Positions 58,042 to 64,000 of a stretch of 64,000 nucleotides of DNA are shown here, piece by piece. The notes beneath the pieces were generated by a model, which did no database searches, was not told where the DNA came from, and saw only the letters and a program-made list of their open reading frames with translations. Every line of letters begins with the position of its first letter. The first letter of the stretch is position 1. Source of the stretch: an uncultured bacterium (GTDB lineage Bacteria > Bacillota > Clostridia > Oscillospirales > Oscillospiraceae); contig CANASS010000001.1 of the NCBI GenBank assembly GCA_947364395.1, forward strand, positions 1 through 64,000. The letters run 5' to 3'. Position numbers and translations under genes: made by a program.

Positions 58042-58761
58042 TCAGCGGCTCCTGCTGCGGCCCAGGAAACGGAGCAGGTAGAGGAACAGGTTGATGAAAT
58101 CCAGATACAGCTGGAGCGCGGAGAATACGGACGCCTTCTGGAGCATAACCTCGTCACCGTAGAAATACGCATAGTTGGCCTTGATCTTCTGAGTATCATA
58201 GGCGGTGAAGCAAAGAAATACCACAATGCCCACCATGCAGATGATCCGCTCCAGACTGGACATATCAATAAACAGGGTCAGCAGGCCCGCGATCAGAAGA
58301 AAGATCAGGCCGCCCACCAACAGGGGCCGCAGGCCGGACAGATCGGTTTTCGTAAACCGGCCATATAGCGCGAAACCGCCGAAAAAGAGGGCGGTCAGGC
58401 CAAAGATGAAAATCAGGTTGGCCACATTAAACGCCACAAAATATACAGAAAACACAAGTCCATTTAAGATGGAATAGACCGCAAACAGGGTCCGGGTAAC
58501 AGCCACTGACCGCTTCAAAATGCCGGTGGACATGAAGAGCACCACCACCAGCTCGGCGATCAGCAGGATGGACATAATATAGGGGATCGAGAACACATAG
58601 TACACCCCGCCGGTGAGGGCCAGCGCCGCCGCCAGCACAAAGGTAATCATCAGCCCCATAAACATCCACCCGAAGGTCTGGGTCATATACTGATTCAGGG
58701 TCAGCGTACCCTGGGCGTAACCGCTGTCAAAATCGTAACGTTTTATGTTGCGCTCTTCCAT
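58042..58761 (-). CDS. Bax inhibitor-1/YccA family membrane protein
   Basis: This 239-residue protein has seven hydrophobic helices and the BI-1 family pattern: LNQYMTQTFGWMFMGLMITF at the start, and the conserved end AYDTQKIKANYAYFYG then LDFINLFLYLLRFLG. Bacterial members can leak calcium or interact with FtsH; the role here is unknown. I start at the ATG at 58761 after GGAGAG. It begins 3 bases after hisE, so it is transcribed as the last his operon gene. Confidence 0.93.
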   Translation of the reverse strand: MEERNIKRYDFDSGYAQGTLTLNQYMTQTFGWMFMGLMITFVLAAALALTGGVYYVFSIPYIMSILLIAELVVVLFMSTGILKRSVAVTRTLFAVYSILNGLVFSVYFVAFNVANLIFIFGLTALFFGGFALYGRFTKTDLSGLRPLLVGGLIFLLIAGLLTLFIDMSSLERIICMVGIVVFLCFTAYDTQKIKANYAYFYGDEVMLQKASVFSALQLYLDFINLFLYLLRFLGRSRSR

Positions 58762-58763
58762 AA

Positions 58764-59090
58764 TCAACTCTCCTTATCCACTTGCTTCATCTGCTTCAGG
58801 TTGCCAATCTTCAGAGCCCGGCGGTCCAATTCGGCCAGCACGTCCTCCAGGGGAATCCCTTTTTCCGCCATCATCACCATCAGGTGGTAGATCAGATCGG
58901 AAATCTCCCCCACCGTGTCAGAGGGAACGTCGTTTTTTGCCGCGATGATGGTCTCAGCGCACTCCTCCCCCACCTTCTTCAGGATCTTATCCAGCCCTTT
59001 ATCGAATAGGTAACAGGTGTACGATCCCTCCTGGGGGCTGGCCTTGCGGTCCATAACCACCTCATAGAGCCTCTCCAACGTACTGTCCAT
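58764..59090 (-). CDS. hisE: phosphoribosyl-ATP diphosphatase
   Basis: This 108-residue MazG-fold enzyme performs the second step of histidine synthesis. GSYTCYLFDKGLDKILKKVGEECAETIIAAK with the metal-binding glutamates, then DLIYHLMVMM, are the family core. Here HisE and HisI are separate proteins, 31 bases apart, rather than fused. Confidence 0.96.
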   Translation of the reverse strand: MDSTLERLYEVVMDRKASPQEGSYTCYLFDKGLDKILKKVGEECAETIIAAKNDVPSDTVGEISDLIYHLMVMMAEKGIPLEDVLAELDRRALKIGNLKQMKQVDKES

Positions 59091-59121
59091 ATCATATCCC
59101 TCCCCTATCAGCTTTCATACA

Positions 59122-59442
59122 TTATAACTCGACCCGGTTGAAAAAGCAACTGTGAGCTCCCGTGTGGCATACCGGCCCCTCGGGCTCACAAATATAGAGC
59201 AGGGTATCGGTGTCGCAGTCAGTGAAAATCTCTTTGACGTGGAGATAGTTTCCGCTGGTCTCCCCTTTGTTCCAAAGCTTTTGGCGGTCCCGGCTCCAAA
59301 ACCATGCGGTTTTGGTTCGGATGGTGTTCTCAAGAGCCTCCCGGTTGGTGAAGCCCAGCATAAGCACCTTTCCGCTCCCCTGCTCCTGAATGACCACAGG
59401 AATCAAGTCGGATTTTTGAAACAACAGATCAAGATCAAACAT
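59122..59442 (-). CDS. hisI: phosphoribosyl-AMP cyclohydrolase
   Basis: This 106-residue zinc enzyme performs the third step. Seen are VIQEQGSGKVLMLGFTNREAL, TAWFWSRDRQKLWNKGETSG and the metal-binding DCDTDTLLYICEPEGPVCHTG with two cysteines. It lies 6 bases after hisF. Confidence 0.97.
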   Translation of the reverse strand: MFDLDLLFQKSDLIPVVIQEQGSGKVLMLGFTNREALENTIRTKTAWFWSRDRQKLWNKGETSGNYLHVKEIFTDCDTDTLLYICEPEGPVCHTGAHSCFFNRVEL

Positions 59443-59448
59443 CTTTTC

Positions 59449-60201
59449 TCACCTCACCGGGACATTTTTTCCGCGCAAAAACTCTTTTACCTGGGGCACA
59501 GTCAACTCACCGAAGTGAAAGAGGGAGGCGGCCAGCGCCGCGTCACAGTCTGTCTCTTCAAATACCTGGGCAAAATGCTCCAGACTGCCGCAGCCACCCG
59601 AGGCAATCACAGGGATAGAAACGGCCTGGGTCACCGCTCTGGTCATTTCAATGTCAAATCCCGCCTTGGTGCCATCCGCGTCCATGGAGGTGAGCAGGAT
59701 CTCTCCCGCCCCCAGCTCCTGTCCCCGCTTGGCCCATTCCACCGCATCCAGCCCGGTGGGAGTACGGCCTCCGGCCACTACCACCTCGTACCATCCAGAC
59801 CGGCGGCGCGCGTCAATAGCCAACACCACGCACTGAGAGCCAAACCGCTGGGCCGCACGGGCAATCAAGGTCTCATCCTTTACAGCAGCTGAATTGATAG
59901 AAATCTTATCTGCCCCCGCCCGAAGCAGCCGCTGGAAGTCCTCCAGCGTGCGGATGCCGCCGCCCACGGTGAGAGGGACGAACACCTGGGCAGCGGTGCG
60001 CTCTACCACGTCAGCCACGGTGTCACGGGCGTCGCTGGTGGCGGTGATATCCAAAAAAACGATCTCATCCGCCCCCTGATCCGAATAAAACTTGGCCAGC
60101 TCCACCGGGTCTCCCGCGTCCCGAATGTTCACAAAGTTGACTCCCTTGACCACCCGGCCGTCCCGCACGTCCAGGCAGGGAATAATACGCTTGGCTAGCA
60201 T
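59449..60201 (-). CDS. hisF: imidazole glycerol phosphate synthase, cyclase subunit
   Basis: This 250-residue TIM barrel makes imidazole-glycerol phosphate with ammonia from HisH. The catalytic aspartate is in [17 protein letters not shown], the second in [14 protein letters not shown], and phosphate loops are VGGGIR and ASGGCG. It overlaps the upstream P-loop gene by 7 bases. Confidence 0.97.
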   Translation of the reverse strand: MLAKRIIPCLDVRDGRVVKGVNFVNIRDAGDPVELAKFYSDQGADEIVFLDITATSDARDTVADVVERTAAQVFVPLTVGGGIRTLEDFQRLLRAGADKISINSAAVKDETLIARAAQRFGSQCVVLAIDARRRSGWYEVVVAGGRTPTGLDAVEWAKRGQELGAGEILLTSMDADGTKAGFDIEMTRAVTQAVSIPVIASGGCGSLEHFAQVFEETDCDAALAASLFHFGELTVPQVKEFLRGKNVPVR

Positions 60202-60704
60202 GGCAGCCCCTCCAAATACTGGTCAATATCCTTTTGACAACGCAATACCACCGTTTTTTTCGGATACTGCTCAAAAATCTCCTGGAATTTCCTCCGCTTT
60301 GAGTGGGTACGTCCCTCCCACAAAATCCACCGCATAAACTCCGGGTCCATTTTTTCCGGGCACCCCTCGCCCATGTCGTCGCGGGTTCTGCCCCGGTATC
60401 GAAAATATCGTTTCCAGGCCCGGAAAAAGCATACCAAGCGGGGAAAATCGAGAATAATAATCTGATTCGACTCTCTCATCCGGCGCTCGTACTCAAATTT
60501 TGTGTAATTCCCGTCAATTACCCAGGAGGGATTTTCCATAAACTCACGCACCATTCGGTGGGCTTCCCCCCGGTCTCGCTCCTGCCAGTTGGGTGCCCAG
60601 TACACTGTGTCGAAGTGAAGCACCGGCACATTGTACCGCTCCCCCAAGGCCCGAGCCAGAGTTGACTTCCCTGCCCCGCTGTACCCCATCACCACGATTT
60701 TCAC
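60195..60704 (-). CDS. P-loop kinase-like protein inside the his operon
   Basis: This 169-residue protein begins with Walker A ([17 protein letters not shown], residues 4-20) and follows the layout of FlaR/'topology modulation' adenylate-kinase-like proteins: [28 protein letters not shown], and [36 protein letters not shown]. Members are presumed kinases of unknown substrate. It overlaps both hisA and hisF by a few bases, so it is co-translated with histidine enzymes, which is unusual. Confidence 0.85.
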   Translation of the reverse strand: MKIVVMGYSGAGKSTLARALGERYNVPVLHFDTVYWAPNWQERDRGEAHRMVREFMENPSWVIDGNYTKFEYERRMRESNQIIILDFPRLVCFFRAWKRYFRYRGRTRDDMGEGCPEKMDPEFMRWILWEGRTHSKRRKFQEIFEQYPKKTVVLRCQKDIDQYLEGLPC

Positions 60705-61423
60705 AGCTGAGGCCCCGCTTCCCGGATGGCTTCCTCAAGGCTGATGGTTCCAGCATAGTACGCCTTGCCGATGATAGCCCCGTAAAGGCCCATATCCCGA
60801 AGCCGCTTCACGTCATCCAGGGTGGTCACTCCGCCGGAGGCCACAATGCGGCATTTCACCGTTCTTTGCAGGTCGGCCAGCTGGCCAAAGCTTGGCCCTG
60901 ACAGCATCCCGTCGGTGGCAATATCTGTAAAGATAATCGTCTTTACACCTTTTTCCTCCATTGCCCGGGCCAGCTCCAGCCCGCTGAGACCGGAATCCTG
61001 TTCCCAACCCGCTGTGCGCACTAGGCCGTTTAAGCAGTCGATCCCCACCGCTGCCCGGTCCCCATAGCGCTTCAGGGCATAGTCCACCACCTTCGGATTG
61101 GTGACTGCGGCGGAGCCGATCACCATCCGGGCAACTCCTGATTGGGCCACTGTGTCCACATCCTCCTGGGTCTTGATGCCGCCGCCCAGCTCCACAGACA
61201 GACCGGTCCCCTCGATCACCGCATTGATGTGGGGAAAATTAGTCCGCCGGCCCCCCCGGGCTCCGTCCAGGTCAACCATGTGGACCCACTTTGCCCCGAC
61301 CTCCGCGAAGGCTCGCGCCGTCTCCAACGCACTGTCCGCCACTTGGCTGACGGTGGAAAATTCCCCCTTCTGCAAACGGACGCAGCGGCCGTCCTTCATG
61401 TCAATGGCAGGTAAAATAATCAT
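60701..61423 (-). CDS. hisA: ProFAR isomerase HisA
   Basis: This 240-residue TIM barrel isomerises ProFAR to PRFAR. Catalytic aspartates are in LPAIDMKDGRCVRLQKG and IFTDIATDGMLSGPS; the phosphate loops are ELGGGIKT and ASGGVTT. Its start overlaps hisH, and its end the P-loop gene. Confidence 0.97.
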   Translation of the reverse strand: MIILPAIDMKDGRCVRLQKGEFSTVSQVADSALETARAFAEVGAKWVHMVDLDGARGGRRTNFPHINAVIEGTGLSVELGGGIKTQEDVDTVAQSGVARMVIGSAAVTNPKVVDYALKRYGDRAAVGIDCLNGLVRTAGWEQDSGLSGLELARAMEEKGVKTIIFTDIATDGMLSGPSFGQLADLQRTVKCRIVASGGVTTLDDVKRLRDMGLYGAIIGKAYYAGTISLEEAIREAGPQL

Positions 61424-62031
61424 CCCATCAAGTCTCCAAAATTCTTTAGAATTTGCAGTCCGGCCTCGCCGCTCTTTTCCGGATGAAACTGGCAGCCGTA
61501 GACACCATTGCGTGACACCGCCGCCACGATGGAGGGCCCATACTGTGTCCGGGCGATCACGTCATCCTCACAGCGGGCATTACCGCAGAAGGAGTGGACA
61601 AAATATACATAGGTCCCCTCGTCCAACCCTCGGAACAGCGGGGAATTGTTCTGGAGCTCCAGGCTGTTCCAGCCGATGTGCGGCAGCTTAAACTGTGTCT
61701 CAATTCGCTGAACACAACCGCTGACAAGTCCTAATCCCTCACAGACCCTCCCCTCCTTGCCTCGCTCAAAGAGCAGCTGCATCCCCAGGCAGATTCCCAG
61801 GATCGGCTTGCGCCCCGCCTGAGCCAAGAGGATCTTGTCCAACCCGGAGGAACGCAATTTATCCGCCGCGTCAGGGAAAGCCCCCACACCGGGGAGGATG
61901 ATCGCGTCCGCCCGCTCCAGCTCCCCAGGGTCTCCGGTAATCAGGGTTTTCTGCCCGATATAGGCCATGGCGTTGGATACGCTCTTCAGGTTGCCCACGC
62001 CGTAATCCACAATGACAGCGCTACCCATCAC
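61420..62031 (-). CDS. hisH: imidazole glycerol phosphate synthase, amidotransferase subunit
   Basis: This 203-residue class I glutaminase supplies ammonia to HisF. The nucleophilic cysteine is in GICLGMQLLFERG, the catalytic His/Glu in CQFHPEKSGEAGL, and VDYGVGNLKSV opens the protein. It overlaps hisB by 4 bases. Confidence 0.97.
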   Translation of the reverse strand: MMGSAVIVDYGVGNLKSVSNAMAYIGQKTLITGDPGELERADAIILPGVGAFPDAADKLRSSGLDKILLAQAGRKPILGICLGMQLLFERGKEGRVCEGLGLVSGCVQRIETQFKLPHIGWNSLELQNNSPLFRGLDEGTYVYFVHSFCGNARCEDDVIARTQYGPSIVAAVSRNGVYGCQFHPEKSGEAGLQILKNFGDLMG

Positions 62032-62603
62032 AACGCCCCCTTTGTGGAGACCACCGCGTCCCCCTCAACCCGTACAGCCTCCTTCAGAGCCAGTCCCAGG
62101 GATTTGAACAGCGCCTCGGTGATGTGGTGGGCATTGTCCCCATATTCGCACTTCTGATGTAATGTAATTCCGCCATTCACTGAAAAGGCCCGCATAAACT
62201 CCACAGTAAGGCAGCTGTCATAGCCGCCGATGATAGGCTGGGGCATAGGCGCGTCAAACGCCAGATAGGGCCGGTTGGAGCAGTCCAGCACCGTGCGGCA
62301 CAGGGCTTCGTCCATGGGAACAAGACCTGTGCCATACCGGCGGATGCCTTTTTTATCTCCCAGAGCCTCCCGGAACGCCTGACCCAGCACGATGCCCACA
62401 TCCTCCACCGTGTGGTGGCCGTCCACATGGAGGTCGCCCAGGGCGGACAGCTCCAGCCCGAACCCAGCGTAAAAGGCCAGGGCGGTAAGCATGTGGTCAA
62501 AAAAGCCGATTCCGGTGGAGATATTTACCTCTCCCCCTTCCAGGCACAAGCTGAGGGTGATATCCGTCTCTTTTGTGGTCCGCTGAATTGTCGCCTGCCG
62601 CAT
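62028..62603 (-). CDS. hisB: imidazoleglycerol-phosphate dehydratase
   Basis: This 191-residue manganese enzyme has TGIGFFDHMLTALAFYAGF, the HVDGHHTVEDVGIVLGQA metal motif and a second metal site near YGDNAHHITEALFKSLG. It is the monofunctional form without the phosphatase domain. It lies 12 bases after hisD. Confidence 0.97.
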   Translation of the reverse strand: MRQATIQRTTKETDITLSLCLEGGEVNISTGIGFFDHMLTALAFYAGFGLELSALGDLHVDGHHTVEDVGIVLGQAFREALGDKKGIRRYGTGLVPMDEALCRTVLDCSNRPYLAFDAPMPQPIIGGYDSCLTVEFMRAFSVNGGITLHQKCEYGDNAHHITEALFKSLGLALKEAVRVEGDAVVSTKGAL

Positions 62604-62615
62604 AGGTACGCCCCC

Positions 62616-63890
62616 TTATTCAAACCGAACCTGGATGGAATTAGCGTGAGCGGTAAGCTTCTCCGCCTGGGCCAGCGCGATGATTTCCTGGGAAATGGGC
62701 TCCAGCGCCTCCCGGCTGAACTCCAGTACGCTCATGGATTTTAAAAAGCTGTCTACACTCAGCGGCGAGAAAAACCGGGCCGTTCCGCTGGTGGGAAGCA
62801 CATGGTCCGGCCCCGCCAGATAGTCTCCAAGGGGCTCCGGGGTGTAGGCTCCCAAGAACACCGCCCCAGCGTTTTTCACCAAGGGGAGCAATTCCCTGGG
62901 CGATTTTGTGACGATTTCCAAATGTTCCGGGGCAATCTCATTGGCCAGCTCCACGCACTGGCTCAAGCTGTCACACACGATGGCGCAGCCAAAGTCTTTT
63001 AAAGACGCCTCTATGATCTCCGAACGGCTGAGATAGCTGGTCTGACGGATAATTTCTGTGTCCACCGCCTGGGCCAGCTCCATGGAATCGGTCAGCAACA
63101 CCGCAGAGGCTAATTTATCGTGCTCCGCCTGACTGAGCAGATCGGCGGCAATGAATTTCGAGTCGGCGGTGTTGTCAGCGATGACCAGCACCTCCGACGG
63201 CCCCGCCACCATGTCGATGTCCAGTGCGCCGTAGGCCAGCCGCTTGGCCGCCGCCACATAGGCGTTCCCAGGCCCCACCAGCTTGTCAACCCTCGGGATA
63301 AGGCCCGCGCCATAGGTGGCCGCCGCCACCGCCTGGGCCCCGCCCACGGCGATAATCCGGTCCACTCCCGCGATTTTCGCCGCCGCCAGCACCGCGTCGC
63401 TGAGGTTTTCCGTGGGCGGCGTGAGCATAACGATCTCCTCCACCCCGGCCACCTCGGCGGGCACGGCGTTCATCAGTACAGAGCTGGGATAAGCGGCGGT
63501 GCCGCCCGGCACATAGATGCCCACCCGGGTCAGCCCCCGGACGACGCGGCCCACCCTGCCCCCATCGGGGGAGGTCCACTCCATGGACTTTGCCAGCAAT
63601 TTTTCATTGTAGTCCCGGATGTTCCGGGCGGCGTGCTCCAACGCCGCGATCAGCTGCTTTGGGCAGGCGGCGCAGGCCTTCTCCAGCCGCTCTTGGGACA
63701 GCTCATAGGGCGGCTGACCGTCGAATTGGAGAGAATACCGCTCCACCGCGGCCAGTCCCTCCGCCCGTACATCCTCCATGACCGCCTTGACGGCCAGCTC
63801 AATATCCGCGTTTTTCTCCGCCGCCCGCCCCCGCATAGCGTCCAGCTGGCAGCGCTCGGCGGTCCCATCCGCTCTGATGATGGTTATCAT
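62616..63890 (-). CDS. hisD: histidinol dehydrogenase
   Basis: This 424-residue NAD enzyme oxidises histidinol to histidine in the last two steps. VGIYVPGGTAAYPSSVLMNAVPA, VGPGNAYVAAAKRLAYG, DMVAGPSEVLVIADNTA and the zinc/histidine region APEHLEIVTK are typical. The length is normal. Its ATG overlaps the hisG stop (ATGA). Confidence 0.97.
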   Translation of the reverse strand: MITIIRADGTAERCQLDAMRGRAAEKNADIELAVKAVMEDVRAEGLAAVERYSLQFDGQPPYELSQERLEKACAACPKQLIAALEHAARNIRDYNEKLLAKSMEWTSPDGGRVGRVVRGLTRVGIYVPGGTAAYPSSVLMNAVPAEVAGVEEIVMLTPPTENLSDAVLAAAKIAGVDRIIAVGGAQAVAAATYGAGLIPRVDKLVGPGNAYVAAAKRLAYGALDIDMVAGPSEVLVIADNTADSKFIAADLLSQAEHDKLASAVLLTDSMELAQAVDTEIIRQTSYLSRSEIIEASLKDFGCAIVCDSLSQCVELANEIAPEHLEIVTKSPRELLPLVKNAGAVFLGAYTPEPLGDYLAGPDHVLPTSGTARFFSPLSVDSFLKSMSVLEFSREALEPISQEIIALAQAEKLTAHANSIQVRFE

Positions 63891-64000
63891 GTCCGTCCCC
63901 CCAGCTCCCGCTCCACGCGGGACAAAAAGTCGGTGATCTCGTTTTTATACAGCTTCATGGACGCGGTGTTCACAATGAGCCGCGCCGACACCTGGGCCAC
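63887..64000 (-). CDS. hisG: ATP phosphoribosyltransferase HisG (3' part only)
   Basis: Only the last 37 codons are in the window: VAQVSARLIVNTASMKLYKN then EITDFLSRVERELGGRT and stop. This matches the end of short-form HisG, which lacks the C-terminal regulatory domain and normally needs HisZ. The gene runs off the right edge; hisZ, if present, is probably further upstream. Confidence 0.9.
   Translation of the reverse strand: MAQVSARLIVNTASMKLYKNEITDFLSRVERELGGRT

Noticed and set aside
28143..60704. The two P-loop genes (ruv and his operons) as one duplicated family
   Set aside because: Apart from the Walker A motif they share little: one follows GPMGVGKT with a GDW segment, the other GYSGAGKS with the FlaR-like pattern.
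1..64000. CRISPR array
   Set aside because: No regularly spaced direct repeats with unique spacers and no cas-like gene were seen.
1..64000. Ribosomal RNA genes or a classic T-box/riboswitch
   Set aside because: No conserved rRNA segments, T-box sequence or recognised riboswitch core was found; the upstream region of the his operon is outside the window.

Overview
The window reads as chromosome of a GC-rich, spore-forming Clostridia bacterium, most like the gut Oscillospiraceae (Flavonifractor/Lawsonibacter/Oscillibacter type). The grounds are a SCIFF peptide with its radical-SAM maturase, the YfmF/YfmH pair, SpoIIM, CwlD and SpoIVFA/SpoIVFB-like genes, Firmicutes-type operon order (ylxM-ffh-rpsP-khpA-rimM-trmD; tig-clpP-clpX-lon-yihA) and strong AAGGAGG ribosome binding sites. 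The genus is inferred, not proven.

Region 1 (1 to about 6970) is the right end of an integrative, probably conjugative, element. It is visibly AT-richer than the rest. It holds four unrecognised small genes, a CHC2 zinc-finger/TOPRIM-like primase-type protein, a ParM/ParR partition pair, a candidate structured RNA of about 350 nt, a small ORF, an excisionase-like protein and a tyrosine integrase. The integrase lies directly against the 3' end of a tRNA-Pro(GGG) gene, the likely attachment site. The other element end is outside the window.

Region 2 (7.3-14.3 kb, mostly minus strand) carries a cell-wall amidase, rsmA, degV and the ylxM-ffh-(zinc ribbon)-rpsP-khpA-rimM-trmD operon, in which trmD is fused to a GNAT acetyltransferase domain. 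Region 3 (14.5-24.9 kb, mostly plus) has yfmF-yfmH-lgt-folD, a MITE-like element that supplies the last folD codons, an ECF sigma/anti-sigma pair, nth, glyA and the SCIFF peptide/maturase pair. Region 4 (25-36.9 kb, plus) has a 6S-like RNA, spoIIM-xerD, ruvC-ruvA-(P-loop protein)-ruvB, a SigH-like sigma factor, small zinc/cysteine proteins, trmK-nif3, cwlD, radA, a second Xer-type recombinase and an MBL-fold hydrolase.

Region 5 (37-44 kb) is central metabolism: fructose-bisphosphate aldolase, a PPi-type phosphofructokinase, a convergent ATP-type phosphofructokinase, purB and tRNA-Gln. Region 6 (43-50 kb, minus) is the protein quality-control operon tig-clpP-clpX-lon-yihA plus a FAH-family protein. 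Region 7 (50-57.5 kb, minus) has rplS, then rbgA-rnhB-yraN-dipeptidase-thrC-phosphoesterase, and the SpoIVFA/SpoIVFB-like pair. Region 8 (57.6-64 kb) has tRNA-Gly, a self-contained unit for a 26-residue peptide, and the tail of the histidine operon (hisG-D-B-H-A-[P-loop]-F-I-E) ending in a Bax-inhibitor-1-type membrane protein.

Most of the window is ordinary housekeeping sequence. The parts most likely to be new are the structured RNA at 4836-5184, the 26-residue peptide unit at 57790-57994, the MITE-like element at 18988-19249, the TrmD-GNAT fusion, and the P-loop genes embedded in the ruvAB and his operons.
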